A stretch of 64,000 nucleotides of DNA from Bacillus litorisediminis (GTDB lineage: Bacteria; Bacillota; Bacilli; Bacillales; JC228). The notes below the pieces were generated by a model. The model ran no database searches, was not told the DNA's origin, and saw only the letters and a program-made list of their open reading frames with translations. Shown one piece after another: positions 9,241-18,537 of the stretch (within the stretch, counting starts at the first letter, position 1; each line of letters begins with the position of its first letter). A program made the translations under genes and the position numbers. The stretch is from positions 1-64,000 of the forward strand of contig NZ_JAKZKT010000008.1 of NCBI RefSeq assembly GCF_022808645.1, read 5' to 3'.

Positions 9241-9320
9241 TAAAAATGATTCATGGTAAGATAAAGTGAACTTTTTAATCATTGTTTCCGGGAATACCCG
9301 GAAATAAGAAAGGAGTAACT

Positions 9321-9863
9321 ATGCTCGACCTGATTATTTTACTTCTTTTAGTTGCGGGGTTAATCGTAGGGCTAAAACGAGGTTTTATTTTACAGGCTAT
9401 CAATATGGTTGGCTTTATTCTGTCCTTTATTTTAGCTTATGTGTACTATGATGATTTAGCTCCTAAGCTTAAACTTTGGATTCCTTACCCGACACTGGGA
9501 GACAGTGAATCTTTTACAATGATATTTGAATCAATGCATTTAGACGCGGCCTATTACAATGCGATTTCATTTGCTATTATCTTTTTTATATCAAAAATTC
9601 TATTGCAAATTATAGGTTCTATGCTCGATTTTGTTGCCCATTTGCCAGTTGTAAAACAATTAAATGTATGGGCAGGCGGAGCTCTCGGATTTTTAGAAGT
9701 GTACTTAATGGTTTTTATAGTGTTATACATTGGGGCTTTACTTCCGATTGAATTTATTCAGGGGCCTCTCGGGTCTTCATTTATGGCGAAAACGATTGTT
9801 ACTCATACTCCGATTTTTTCAAGTCAAATTCAAGATCTATGGTTTCAATATATGGATGTATAA
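9321..9863 (+). CDS. CvpA family membrane protein (YshB-like)
   Basis: 180 residues beginning MLDLIILLLLVAGLIVGLKRG, the CvpA-family start, with four hydrophobic segments and no long soluble domain. Family members are linked to colicin V export in E. coli and to envelope functions elsewhere; the molecular role is not established. The frame is open from 9282 but AAAGGAG before ATG 9321 sets the start. Its place directly before polX and mutSB matches B. subtilis yshB, although the usual zapA neighbour is missing. Confidence 0.9.
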   Translation: MLDLIILLLLVAGLIVGLKRGFILQAINMVGFILSFILAYVYYDDLAPKLKLWIPYPTLGDSESFTMIFESMHLDAAYYNAISFAIIFFISKILLQIIGSMLDFVAHLPVVKQLNVWAGGALGFLEVYLMVFIVLYIGALLPIEFIQGPLGSSFMAKTIVTHTPIFSSQIQDLWFQYMDV

Positions 9864-9892
9864 CTTCTCCGCAATAGCGGAGGAGTTTTTTA
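9862..9892 (+). terminator. Terminator after cvpA-like gene
   Basis: CTCCGC / GCGGAG stem with AATA loop, extended by AACT / AGTT, followed by a T6 run. Confidence 0.88.
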
Positions 9893-10013
9893 ATACTTTA
9901 AGTATAAAATTTTAGCAAAGCAGTAATTCGACGCAGTTAAAATTTTTAGGAATAAAGTATAAGTGCAACTAGGCGATCGCCTACGCCAGAGCTTGGTGCT
10001 TGCCAAGTTTTCT
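9893..10013 (+). repeat. Dispersed hairpin element, copy C
   Basis: A full-length copy: ATACTTTAAGTATAAAATTTT ends and ATAAAGTAT at the other side of the first stem-loop, then AAGTGCAACTAGGC, a perfect TAGGC-GATC-GCCTA hairpin and a GCTTGG-TGCTT-GCCAAG hairpin followed by TTTTCT. It begins in the T tail of the cvpA terminator and ends about 90 bases before polX. Confidence 0.9.
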
Positions 10014-10103
10014 ATATGGGAACCTTTTGAACAATAAGACGTAAACATGGTAAAGTTTAAACTAGTGCAAGTAGAAAATGTGTTTTTAAAGGTGCTGATA
10101 TCG

Positions 10104-11819
10104 ATGGTTCACAAAAAAGAAATTATCCGTTTGCTGGAAACGATTGCAACCTATATGGAACTGATGGGAGAAAACTCCTTTAAAGTAGCTGCCTTTCGAA
10201 AGGCAGCCAATGCGCTGGAGCGGGATCAAAGAAGTATAAAGGAATTGGGTGATTACACCACAATCCCCGGAATCGGTAAAGGGACAGCAAGTGTGATTGA
10301 AGAGTATATTGAACTTGGGGAATCTGCACTTTTGAACGAGTTAAAGGCAAAGGTTCCTGCTGGGCTGATTCCTCTGCTTCAGTTACAGGGATTAGGCGGT
10401 AAGAAGATTGCGAGATTGTATCAAGAACTTCATATCACAAATGTGGACGAGCTCAAAGAGGCACTTGAACTAGGCAAAGTGGCCAAGCTTTCCGGATTTG
10501 GCCAAAAAACGGAAGAAAACCTGCTTCAATCAATCCGTGAACTCAAGGCAAAGCCTGAACGGTTACCAATGGCAGCTGTATTGCCGATTGTTGATTATAT
10601 TGAGGCCTATTTAGCAGCTATTCCGGAAATTGATCGATTTTCTAAAGCCGGCAGTTTGCGAAGGGCAGAAGAAATGGTGAAGGATTTAGATTTTGTGATT
10701 GCAACGGCTTCACCGGGTATTGTGAAGGAAAAACTGATAGAGATGAAAGGAATTAAAAGAATTGTAGCTAAAGGAGATACAAAGGTATCTATTGTCGTGG
10801 ATGGCGATTTTGGATTATCGATTGATTTTCGCCTCGTCACTCAGCAAGAATTTGCGACTGCCCTTCATCATTTCACGGGTTCAAAGGAACATAATGTACG
10901 GATGAGGCAAATTGCAAAAGAGTGCAATCAAAAAATAAGCGAATATGGTGTGGAGGATTTAGAGAATGGAAAGGTTCTAACGTTTGCAAGCGAACAGGAT
11001 TTTTATCAGCATTTTAACATACCTTACCTTCCTCCCGAAGTTCGAATAAATGGTGAAGAAATTGAGATTTTTCAAAAAGAATATTCTTTTATTGATATAA
11101 AACATATAAAGGGAGACCTTCATATGCATACAACCTGGAGCGATGGCGCTCATACTCTGGAAGAGATGGTCCAGGCATGTATAGCAAGGGGCTACGAATA
11201 TATGGCGATTACCGACCATTCCCAGTTTTTAAAAGTGGCCAATGGTTTGACAAAAGATCGGCTATTAAAGCAAAAAGAGGAGATTGCCAGGCTCCAAGAG
11301 AAATATCCAGATATTCTTATTTTGGCAGGTATTGAAATGGATATTTTACCGGATGGATCGCTGGATTTTGAAAATGATGTGCTGGAGGAGCTTGATTTTG
11401 TAATTGCTTCCATCCATTCCGGATTCCAGCAGTCAAAAGCAAAAATAATGGAGCGATTAAAAACGGCATTAAATAATGTGCATGTGAATTTGATCGCACA
11501 CCCGACAGGGCGAAAAATCGGGACAAGGACAGGCTATGAAATAGATATAGAGCAATTGATTGAGCTGGCGAGCAGCACAAATACCGCCTTAGAGTTAAAT
11601 GCAAACCCAAACCGGCTGGACTTAAATTTTGAGTATGTCCGAAAGGCACGGCAAGCGGGAGTAAAAATTTGTATAAACACAGATGCTCACTATAAAGAAT
11701 CCTTATCGTTTATGGAAATTGGCGTCGCAACCGCAAGAAAAGGCTGGCTTCAGCCGAACGATTGTCTCAATGCCATGAATAAAGAAGATTTACTGGCTTT
11801 TTTAAACATAAAAAGATAA
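10104..11819 (+). CDS. polX: DNA polymerase/3'-5' exonuclease PolX
   Basis: 571 residues. The N-terminal pol-beta-like half has helix-hairpin-helix motifs ([31 protein letters not shown]) and the nucleotidyl-transfer site [17 protein letters not shown]. The C-terminal PHP domain begins near residue 339 with HMHTTWSDG and has [19 protein letters not shown] and NTDAHYK, which bind metals for 3'-5' exonuclease and AP-endonuclease activity in base excision repair. The frame is open from 10047; ATG 10104 after AAAGGTG gives the family N-terminus and length. It lies just before mutSB, as in B. subtilis. Confidence 0.95.
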   Translation: MVHKKEIIRLLETIATYMELMGENSFKVAAFRKAANALERDQRSIKELGDYTTIPGIGKGTASVIEEYIELGESALLNELKAKVPAGLIPLLQLQGLGGKKIARLYQELHITNVDELKEALELGKVAKLSGFGQKTEENLLQSIRELKAKPERLPMAAVLPIVDYIEAYLAAIPEIDRFSKAGSLRRAEEMVKDLDFVIATASPGIVKEKLIEMKGIKRIVAKGDTKVSIVVDGDFGLSIDFRLVTQQEFATALHHFTGSKEHNVRMRQIAKECNQKISEYGVEDLENGKVLTFASEQDFYQHFNIPYLPPEVRINGEEIEIFQKEYSFIDIKHIKGDLHMHTTWSDGAHTLEEMVQACIARGYEYMAITDHSQFLKVANGLTKDRLLKQKEEIARLQEKYPDILILAGIEMDILPDGSLDFENDVLEELDFVIASIHSGFQQSKAKIMERLKTALNNVHVNLIAHPTGRKIGTRTGYEIDIEQLIELASSTNTALELNANPNRLDLNFEYVRKARQAGVKICINTDAHYKESLSFMEIGVATARKGWLQPNDCLNAMNKEDLLAFLNIKR

Positions 11820-11848
11820 AGAAACACAATTGGACAGGAGGTAAAGAC

Positions 11849-14206
11849 TTGAATCCTAAAGTACTGAAAACATTAGAGTTTTTAAAAATAAAGGAAAAAC
11901 TGATTACTTATGCTTCCTCAGGATTAGGGAGAAATAAATTAAATGAATTGGTTCCATCCTCGGATTTTTCGATTGTAAAGCGTGGGCTTGAGGAAACGGA
12001 TGAAGCATTTACAGTATTGCGATTAAAAGGCCATGTTCCATTAGACGGGGTGTTTGATATTCGTGGCTCTGTAAAACGTGCTGAAATTGGTTCCATGCTT
12101 TCTGCCTCAGAATTAGTAGAGATTGCAAGTACGATAAAAGCTGGAAGAATCATAAAAAAATTTATTCAAGAGATTATCGAAGAAGAAGATGTGACTCTGC
12201 CAATCTTGGCAGCGGAAATTGAACGAATACCTGATTTAATCCGTCTTGAAAAGGAAATAACCAGTTCAATTGATGAACAAGGATATGTTTTAGACCATGC
12301 AAGTGATACATTACGATCTATTCGTAATCAAATACGGTCAAAGGAAACCAGAATTCGGGAAAGACTCGATTCTATAATAAGATCATCTAATGCACAGAAA
12401 ATGTTATCGGATGCGATCGTCACGATACGAAATGACCGTTATGTAATACCGGTTAAACAGGAGTATCGCGGTCATTATGGCGGAATCGTTCATGATCAAT
12501 CCTCATCAGGGCAAACATTGTTTATAGAACCCCAAGTAGTAGTGGAACTGAACAATGACCTTCAGGGATTAAAGGTAAAAGAACACCAGGAAATTGAAAG
12601 GATTTTAATTGCATTATCCAATCTGGTTGGAGAGGAAGCGGAAGGATTAAGACTAGCGACTCAAGCCCTGACTGAATTAGATTTTTATTTTGCCAAAGCG
12701 CGTTTTAGCAAAACATACCGCGGAACCAAACCGGCTTTAAATAATCAAGGTAAAATATCTCTGAAGCGTGCGAGACATCCTCTTATTTCAGAGGATGTAA
12801 TCGTAGAAAATGATATCTGGCTTGGGGATGACTTTACAACTATTGTCATTACAGGACCAAACACAGGCGGAAAAACCGTCACTCTTAAAACAATAGGTCT
12901 AACCGTTCTGATGGCACAATCCGGTCTTTATGTTCCAGCACAGGAAGGGTCTGAAGTTGCCGTTTTTGATGCGGTGTATGCCGATATCGGTGATGAACAG
13001 TCGATTGAACAAAACTTAAGTACATTTTCATCCCATATGGTGAATATCGTGGATATTTTGAAAAAAGCAGATGGAAATAGTCTCGTTCTATTCGATGAGC
13101 TCGGGGCTGGAACGGACCCGCAGGAGGGGGCTGCATTAGCCATAGCCATATTAGATGAAGTATACAATCGCGGAGCAAGAGTCGTTGCCACCACTCATTA
13201 CCCGGAATTAAAGGCATATGGCTATAATCGTGAAGGAGTAGCGAATGCTTCCGTTGAGTTTGATGTGGAATCATTACGTCCAACTTATAAGCTGCTAATC
13301 GGGATTCCAGGGAGAAGTAATGCCTTTGAAATCTCAAAACGACTGGGATTGCAGGAGGATATCATTAATAGGGCCAGGTCTTTAATGAGTGAGGATCGAC
13401 AAGAAGTAGATTCGATGATTGCCTCATTAGAAGCTAATCGAAGGCAGGCTGAGAGCGCATGGGAAGAAGCTCGCAAGTTTTTACAGGATGCCGAAAACAT
13501 TCATAAGGACCTGCAAAAACAAATGGCAGAATACTATCAGAAGAAAGACGAACTAACAGAAAAAGCAAAGGAAAAGGCTAACCAAATTATTGAAGAAGCG
13601 AAAAAAGAGGCAGAAACCATTATCCAAGAGCTTCGCCAGCTGCGGCTAGAGAAAAATGGTGAAGTTAAAGAGCATGAATTAATTGAAGCAAGAAAGAGAC
13701 TGGAAGATGCTGCGCCTGAGGTCAATAAGACAACAAAGAAAAAAGCCAAAAATCAAAAGTATAATTTCTTGCCGGGCGATGAAGTGAAAGTAGTAAGTCT
13801 TGGACAAAAAGGAACATTAGTCGAAAAATTAAATGACCATGAGTGGCAGGTCCAAATTGGAATCTTGAAAATGAAGGTTGAAGAAAGCGATCTCGAATGG
13901 CTTCATACACCTAAACCAGTCGAAACAAAACCAATTGCTACGATAAAAGGGAAAGATTATCATGTTAATCTTGAACTGGATTTACGCGGAGAAAGATTTG
14001 AGGATGCGTTGCTTAGGGTAGAAAAATATATTGATGATGCCATTTTGGCTGGATATCCGCGCGTTTCAATTATTCATGGTAAAGGAACAGGTGCGTTAAG
14101 GCAAGGCGTACAGAATTATTTAAAAAATCATCGTTCCGTTAAGTCATATCGGTATGGTGAGGCTGGTGAAGGAGGTTCAGGTGTCACAGTAGTTCAGTTA
14201 AAATAA
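11849..14206 (+). CDS. mutSB: MutS2 (MutSB) ATPase with Smr nuclease domain
   Basis: 785 residues starting at TTG 11849 with AGGAGGT upstream. The core holds the MutS ATPase: Walker [13 protein letters not shown] near residue 335, then [19 protein letters not shown] and [20 protein letters not shown] long lysine/glutamate coiled coil follows, and the C-terminal Smr domain shows [12 protein letters not shown] and [13 protein letters not shown]. There is no N-terminal mismatch-recognition domain, so this is MutS2, which acts on recombination intermediates and, in B. subtilis, on collided ribosomes, rather than in mismatch repair. Confidence 0.97.
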   Translation: MNPKVLKTLEFLKIKEKLITYASSGLGRNKLNELVPSSDFSIVKRGLEETDEAFTVLRLKGHVPLDGVFDIRGSVKRAEIGSMLSASELVEIASTIKAGRIIKKFIQEIIEEEDVTLPILAAEIERIPDLIRLEKEITSSIDEQGYVLDHASDTLRSIRNQIRSKETRIRERLDSIIRSSNAQKMLSDAIVTIRNDRYVIPVKQEYRGHYGGIVHDQSSSGQTLFIEPQVVVELNNDLQGLKVKEHQEIERILIALSNLVGEEAEGLRLATQALTELDFYFAKARFSKTYRGTKPALNNQGKISLKRARHPLISEDVIVENDIWLGDDFTTIVITGPNTGGKTVTLKTIGLTVLMAQSGLYVPAQEGSEVAVFDAVYADIGDEQSIEQNLSTFSSHMVNIVDILKKADGNSLVLFDELGAGTDPQEGAALAIAILDEVYNRGARVVATTHYPELKAYGYNREGVANASVEFDVESLRPTYKLLIGIPGRSNAFEISKRLGLQEDIINRARSLMSEDRQEVDSMIASLEANRRQAESAWEEARKFLQDAENIHKDLQKQMAEYYQKKDELTEKAKEKANQIIEEAKKEAETIIQELRQLRLEKNGEVKEHELIEARKRLEDAAPEVNKTTKKKAKNQKYNFLPGDEVKVVSLGQKGTLVEKLNDHEWQVQIGILKMKVEESDLEWLHTPKPVETKPIATIKGKDYHVNLELDLRGERFEDALLRVEKYIDDAILAGYPRVSIIHGKGTGALRQGVQNYLKNHRSVKSYRYGEAGEGGSGVTVVQLK

Positions 14207-14232
14207 CCGAAAGAGCGGGGGAACTTTTGAAA

Positions 14233-14637
14233 ATGAATGATTTTTGGGAAAATAGCCTGGTTCAAACAGCAGCGTATTTTAGTGTTGTAGTACTCTGTAT
14301 GATCGTCTTTTTGACTATTTTTGAATTGGTAACCAAATATAATAATTGGGAGCAAATTAAAAAAGGGAATATGGCTGTTGCTTTTGCAACCGGGGGGAAA
14401 ATATTTGGGATTGCCAATGTGTTTCGCCATTCCATCCAACAGCATGATACACTGTTTAATATGATTGGCTGGGGAGTTTATGGATTCCTGCTATTATTAA
14501 TCGCTTATTTTATCTTTGAATTTTTAACACCAAAATTTAAAATTGATGAAGAGATTGAAAATAATAATAAAGCGGTCGGCTTTATTTCGATGGTGATCTC
14601 CGTTGGCTTGTCATACGTAATAGGGGCAGGAATATAA
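14233..14637 (+). CDS. DUF350 family membrane protein (YshE-like)
   Basis: About 134 residues with four hydrophobic segments (QTAAYFSVVVLCMIVFLTIF; a GGKIFGIANV re-entrant region; MIGWGVYGFLLLLIAYFIF; AVGFISMVISVGLSYVIGAG), as expected for DUF350 proteins. The starting MNDFWENSLVQTAAY resembles B. subtilis YshE in the same position after mutSB. ATG 14233 is chosen; a TTG at 14227 is closer to the GGGGG tract and is possible. Function unknown. A 28-codon frame follows after 13 bases. Confidence 0.83.
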   Translation: MNDFWENSLVQTAAYFSVVVLCMIVFLTIFELVTKYNNWEQIKKGNMAVAFATGGKIFGIANVFRHSIQQHDTLFNMIGWGVYGFLLLLIAYFIFEFLTPKFKIDEEIENNNKAVGFISMVISVGLSYVIGAGI

Positions 14638-14650
14638 GGGAGGCTATAGC

Positions 14651-14737
14651 TTGTTAGAGAAATTAGCAAAAATATTGTTTGCCGTATGTGCAGTATTTTT
14701 AATCGTCGGTATTATTTATTTAGTTATAAACGGATAA
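14651..14737 (+). CDS. Candidate 28-residue single-pass membrane peptide
   Basis: AAGGGAGG at 14636-14643 lies seven bases before TTG 14651, which opens a 28-codon frame ending TAA 14737. The peptide begins LEKLAKILFAVCAVFLIVG and is almost entirely one hydrophobic helix followed by Asn-Gly. It begins 13 bases after the DUF350 gene and ends seven bases before a strong terminator, so it is the last frame of the operon. Spacing, ribosome-binding site and transmembrane character support a real microprotein. No family recognised. Confidence 0.6.
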   Translation: MLEKLAKILFAVCAVFLIVGIIYLVING

Positions 14738-14744
14738 CATGGAA

Positions 14745-14768
14745 GGGAGCCAGAAAGGCTCCCTTTTT
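14745..14768 (+). terminator. Terminator of the mutSB-yshE transcript
   Basis: Perfect GGGAGCC-AGAAA-GGCTCCC hairpin followed by T5; it also separates this operon from the convergent SpoIID-domain gene. Confidence 0.93.
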
Positions 14769-14778
14769 ATAGTTTCTC

Positions 14779-16347
14779 TTAGTATCGGGTTTCAAGATCA
14801 ATTCCCTGATAATAATGTTTCAAAATTTCTTCATATAAATGTCCTTTTTCAGCCATTCCTACAGCACCAGTTTGGGATAGGCCAACACCGTGTCCCCATC
14901 CGCCGCCATATGCTTTAAATCCAATCAATTGTTTTGTGCTATTATCCATCAATGGCTCAATAAAGAAAAGTGTACTTCTTAACGAAGTTTGTGCACCGCT
15001 ATCTAAGAAATATTTTAGAGCCGTACGGATTCTGTCCTTATACTCATAGAATGTTCCATTCTCTGTAACGAATTCAATTTCTAATACCCGGCCAGAATTA
15101 GAACGCTCTGTTACATTGATTTCATAAACTTCTCCAACATCTCTGTTGTAGTAAGTACTTAATACCGTACTGATTTCTTCTGGAGTCCATTCAACAGTCC
15201 AGCGATGGTAGCGGGACCAATCAGATTCATACGCGCCATTTCCTGCGTTTTTAAGTGAAGTCGGATTACTATGATTCTTAAATACTTCTAAAGTTGGCAC
15301 GTGTTCGAAGGCTTCACCGCGATTGGCATCTGGTACACCGCGAAGATATGGGACAGGGTCTGTGTTCCAGACATCTTCATTATTAGCTGTATATCCGCCT
15401 GTTGTAGAGCTATAAACAGCTGTAATTAATTCTCCTTCATAGGTAGCTACAACACCTCTTGTTTCTTGAACCGCCTGTGTAGAAATTGGGTGTTCACTGT
15501 CATACCCGCCATATACTTGGTCAGAAGTAGTTGGAAGCAAATCATATCCGTCACTGCTGCGTTTTCCCATGTTGGAAAGAGCATATGTACGGGCTGCAAC
15601 TGCTTGTGATTTTTGGGCTTCCAATTCACCATATGGAACCGGAGGAAGCTCTAATGGCACAACTCCATATAGGTATTGCTCAATTGGAAGTTCATTAATA
15701 CCCGCTAGAGTTCCGCTACTATTAAATCCTACTTCACCGATACCGCGGTATTGCTTACCGTTGATTTTAACAAGACTGTCAGAAGATGTGATGACAACTG
15801 GATTGGATGTTGTCACTTCCTGTTCACCTTTCGATAGTTTAAGGGACGATTCTCCTTCAATAATTGTGATGATTCTCCAGAAGGCATCACTAGCGGCAAG
15901 TCCCTTCGCTATTACTTCATTTTTAAAAGCATTTCGTACAGTGAATGATGCATCGGCAGGGAATTCCCCGATTAAAAGACGCCACCCATTATTATAAGGC
16001 TCAACATACGTTGGGTAGCCAAATGATTCTGCCCGGCTTAGCCAATCCTGCACATAGGCATTGCTTGTTGAAAATGCAACCTGCAGACGATAATTTGTCC
16101 TAATATTAGATGTTGAAGTTAAATCAACTCTCACTTGTTCGCTGCTGCCAGTTAAAAGCACATCACCAGTATCCTTATCTTTTATCTCAAAGCTTCCGTT
16201 ACTTCCGATTTGAAGTGTTTCAGCAGCGGGAACGACTCCAATGCGGATAATCGGCTCTTCCGGTTCATTTGCAAAGATGCTTCCCTGCGTGAATAAAACG
16301 CTTACAAGTGACACGGCAAGAAAAACCTTAAAAATCTTTTTAATCAT
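14779..16347 (-). CDS. Secreted SpoIID/LytB domain protein
   Basis: 522 residues with a signal peptide (MIKKIFKVFLAVSLVSVLF, cleavage near residue 26). A sporulation-related-repeat-like segment (RLQVAFSTSNAYVQDWLSRA) precedes a SpoIID domain with the signature QKSQAVAARTYALSN and the C-terminal GGGWGHGVGLSQTGAVGMAE. SpoIID-type enzymes are lytic transglycosylases acting on denuded glycan strands; relatives without sporulation context modify or activate wall hydrolases. It is convergent with the mutSB operon and divergent from lcfA, and is not part of the B. subtilis arrangement I know, so it appears to be a lineage-specific insertion. AAGGAAGGTGG precedes the ATG on the reverse strand. Confidence 0.9.
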   Translation of the reverse strand: MIKKIFKVFLAVSLVSVLFTQGSIFANEPEEPIIRIGVVPAAETLQIGSNGSFEIKDKDTGDVLLTGSSEQVRVDLTSTSNIRTNYRLQVAFSTSNAYVQDWLSRAESFGYPTYVEPYNNGWRLLIGEFPADASFTVRNAFKNEVIAKGLAASDAFWRIITIIEGESSLKLSKGEQEVTTSNPVVITSSDSLVKINGKQYRGIGEVGFNSSGTLAGINELPIEQYLYGVVPLELPPVPYGELEAQKSQAVAARTYALSNMGKRSSDGYDLLPTTSDQVYGGYDSEHPISTQAVQETRGVVATYEGELITAVYSSTTGGYTANNEDVWNTDPVPYLRGVPDANRGEAFEHVPTLEVFKNHSNPTSLKNAGNGAYESDWSRYHRWTVEWTPEEISTVLSTYYNRDVGEVYEINVTERSNSGRVLEIEFVTENGTFYEYKDRIRTALKYFLDSGAQTSLRSTLFFIEPLMDNSTKQLIGFKAYGGGWGHGVGLSQTGAVGMAEKGHLYEEILKHYYQGIDLETRY

Positions 16348-16575
16348 TTTTTACCACCTTCCTTTTAAAGAAATAAAAGAAATGGAATGAATCCATTATT
16401 CAAAGAAATTCAAGGAGTTAAGTAAAAACCCTTTTCTCCTCTAGCAAGAAACTACAAAATTCGAAAAAATTGGTAAAATATACATAGATAAAAATTGTCG
16501 ATTTTAATAAAATCAGGACCATTTACCCAGGTGAATATGATCAGGAAATTAAGAGTTGGCTACACATGAAATTCG

Positions 16576-16604
16576 TTGTATGGTGTAGGTATGTATACTA
16601 TAAT
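16576..16604 (+). promoter_or_regulatory. Sigma-A promoter of lcfA
   Basis: TTGTAT (16576-16581), 17-base spacer, consensus TATAAT (16599-16604) in the 300-base gap between the SpoIID-domain gene and lcfA. Nothing else is evident between 16380 and 16570. Confidence 0.65.
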
Positions 16605-16609
16605 GAATA

Positions 16610-16630
16610 AAGAACAGTTAGAATGTTCTT
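16610..16630 (+). promoter_or_regulatory. Inverted repeat at the start of the lcfA transcript
   Basis: AAGAACA-GTTAGAA-TGTTCTT, seven-base perfect arms, lies at about +1 to +20 from the lcfA promoter and just before the Shine-Dalgarno AAAGGAGGG. It could be an operator or a 5' hairpin; it does not match the FadR box. Confidence 0.4.
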
Positions 16631-16657
16631 ACAATTATTAAAGGAGGGTTGTTTTAC

Positions 16658-18355
16658 ATGACGCATAGACCTTGGTTAAATGAATACCCAAGCGAAATTC
16701 CACAGAGTTTAGAGTATGGTACAAAACCACTGCAAACTTACCTCAAAGATACCGCAACATCTATGCCTGATCAGGTCGCCATTCGTTTTATGGGAAAAAC
16801 AATGACTTATCAGGAGCTTTATGTATCCTCTTTGAAGCTAGCAAACTATTTGCGTGACTTAGGCATTAAAAAAGGAGACCGGGTTGCAATTATGCTGCCA
16901 AATTGTCCTCAAAATGTGATTGCCTTTTATGGAATTTTAATGGCAGGAGGTATCGTTGTCCAAACCAATCCTTTATATACGGAACGCGAACTAGCGTATC
17001 AACTAAAGGATTCTGGTGCAAAAGCTATTATAACGATGGACATTTTATTTCCGCGCGTAAAAAAGGTTCAAAATGAAACAGAAGTTGAACATATATTTGT
17101 AACCGCTATCAAGGATTATTTGCCATTTCCCAAAAATTTGATTTATCCATTCATTCAAAAGAAACAGTACGGCATTGTTGTAAAAGTAGAACACGAACAC
17201 AATCATCATCTTCTTACATTTATTTTAGACAATGGGAAAACAACGGAAATTGATGAAGAGATTAATATTGAAGAAGATTTAGCTCTGCTCCAATACACTG
17301 GCGGAACGACAGGGTTTCCAAAAGGTGTCATGCTGACGCACAAAAACTTGATTGCCAATACAATTATGTCCAGTGCCTGGATGTATAAGTGTAAAAAAGG
17401 AAAAGAAACTGTTCTGGCCATCCTTCCGCTTTTCCATGTATATGGGTTAACAGCAGTGATGCTTTTATCCGTTATGGACGGGCAAACAATGGTTCTTCTC
17501 CCTAAGTTTGATGCAACCACAACTTTAAAAGCCATTGAAAAAGAAAGACCGACTCTTTTCCCTGGTGCACCAACCATTTATATCGGTTTACTCAATCATT
17601 CTGATATAAAGAAATATGATATGTCTTCAATTGATGCATGTATTAGCGGATCCGCTCCTCTGCCTGTAGAAGTTCAAACGAAATTTGAAGAAGTGACTGG
17701 CGGAAGATTAGTTGAAGGGTACGGCTTAACAGAGGCCTCTCCAGTTACACACGCTAATTTTTTATGGGACAAAGAAAGGAAAAAAGGAAGTATAGGCGTA
17801 CCATGGCCAGATACGGATGCCGCCATTCTCTCACTTGAAACAGGAGAACCCTTACCTCCAAATGAAATTGGCGAAATTGCTGTAAAAGGTCCTCAGGTCA
17901 TGAAGGGATATTGGAACCGTCCTGAAGAGACGGAACATGTATTTAAGGATGGCTGGCTGTTGACGGGTGATATGGGTTATATGGACGAAAATGGTTATTT
18001 CTATGTCGTGGATCGCAAAAAGGATATGATTATTGCCGGAGGATTCAATATATACCCTCGTGAAATTGAAGAGGTCCTCTATGAGCATGAGGCCATTCAG
18101 GAAGTGGTTGTAGCAGGAGTGCCTGACCCCTACCGCGGTGAAACCGTAAAGGCTTATGTTGTATTAAAAGAAGGGAAGTATGTAACCGAGCAGGATTTAG
18201 ACCAATTTGCCCGTAAAGCACTGGCCGCTTATAAGGTCCCTAGAATCTATGAATTTAGGTCTGAATTGCCGAAAACAGCAGTAGGAAAAATATTAAGAAG
18301 GGCACTAATTGACGAGGAAAAGAGTAAGGCAGCAGATGAGAAAAAGAATGCGTAG
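16658..18355 (+). CDS. lcfA: Long-chain fatty-acid-CoA ligase
   Basis: 565 residues of the AMP-forming acyl-CoA synthetase family. The P-loop YTGGTTGFPKGVMLTH, the adenine motif GYGLTEASP, the hinge region GDMGYMDENGYFYVVDRKKD and the catalytic lysine in PKTAVGKILRR are all present. It activates long-chain fatty acids with ATP and CoA for beta-oxidation. AAAGGAGGG precedes ATG 16658; the TTG at 16649 is too close to the Shine-Dalgarno. The fadR-fadB-etfBA genes follow, as in the B. subtilis lcfA operon, but here fadR has its own promoter and operator. Confidence 0.96.
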   Translation: MTHRPWLNEYPSEIPQSLEYGTKPLQTYLKDTATSMPDQVAIRFMGKTMTYQELYVSSLKLANYLRDLGIKKGDRVAIMLPNCPQNVIAFYGILMAGGIVVQTNPLYTERELAYQLKDSGAKAIITMDILFPRVKKVQNETEVEHIFVTAIKDYLPFPKNLIYPFIQKKQYGIVVKVEHEHNHHLLTFILDNGKTTEIDEEINIEEDLALLQYTGGTTGFPKGVMLTHKNLIANTIMSSAWMYKCKKGKETVLAILPLFHVYGLTAVMLLSVMDGQTMVLLPKFDATTTLKAIEKERPTLFPGAPTIYIGLLNHSDIKKYDMSSIDACISGSAPLPVEVQTKFEEVTGGRLVEGYGLTEASPVTHANFLWDKERKKGSIGVPWPDTDAAILSLETGEPLPPNEIGEIAVKGPQVMKGYWNRPEETEHVFKDGWLLTGDMGYMDENGYFYVVDRKKDMIIAGGFNIYPREIEEVLYEHEAIQEVVVAGVPDPYRGETVKAYVVLKEGKYVTEQDLDQFARKALAAYKVPRIYEFRSELPKTAVGKILRRALIDEEKSKAADEKKNA

Positions 18356-18416
18356 AATTTTGTTTTTCTCTTTTTTTGTCCTGATTTTGGACAAGATTAG
18401 AATCAGCCGATTCTTC

Positions 18417-18445
18417 TTGACACTCATATGAATAGTGTATACTAT
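18417..18445 (+). promoter_or_regulatory. Promoter of fadR-fadB-etfBA
   Basis: TTGACA (18417-18422), 17-base spacer, TACTAT (18440-18445), immediately followed by the FadR operator. Confidence 0.6.
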
Positions 18446-18452
18446 AAAATTA

Positions 18453-18470
18453 TGAATGATTGTTCATTCA
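18453..18470. promoter_or_regulatory. FadR operator
   Basis: TGAATGATTGTTCATTCA matches the published Bacillus FadR box pattern TGAATGANTANTCATTCA at all but one fixed position. It overlaps the expected transcription start of fadR, which implies autorepression relieved by long-chain acyl-CoA. Confidence 0.85.
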
Positions 18471-18537
18471 TTATACAGCAATTAAAGAATATTAAGTTTT
18501 ACCTGCTTAGTATTTCTAACAAGGTAGTGGTCTATAC

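Noticed and set aside
15569-15997. 142-codon plus-strand frame inside the SpoIID-domain gene
   Set aside because: The opposite strand encodes clear SpoIID motifs across this stretch; no Shine-Dalgarno is present.
16381-16410. Second FadR box upstream of lcfA
   Set aside because: GGAATGAATCCATTATTCA shares only one half-site with the box and its spacing is wrong.
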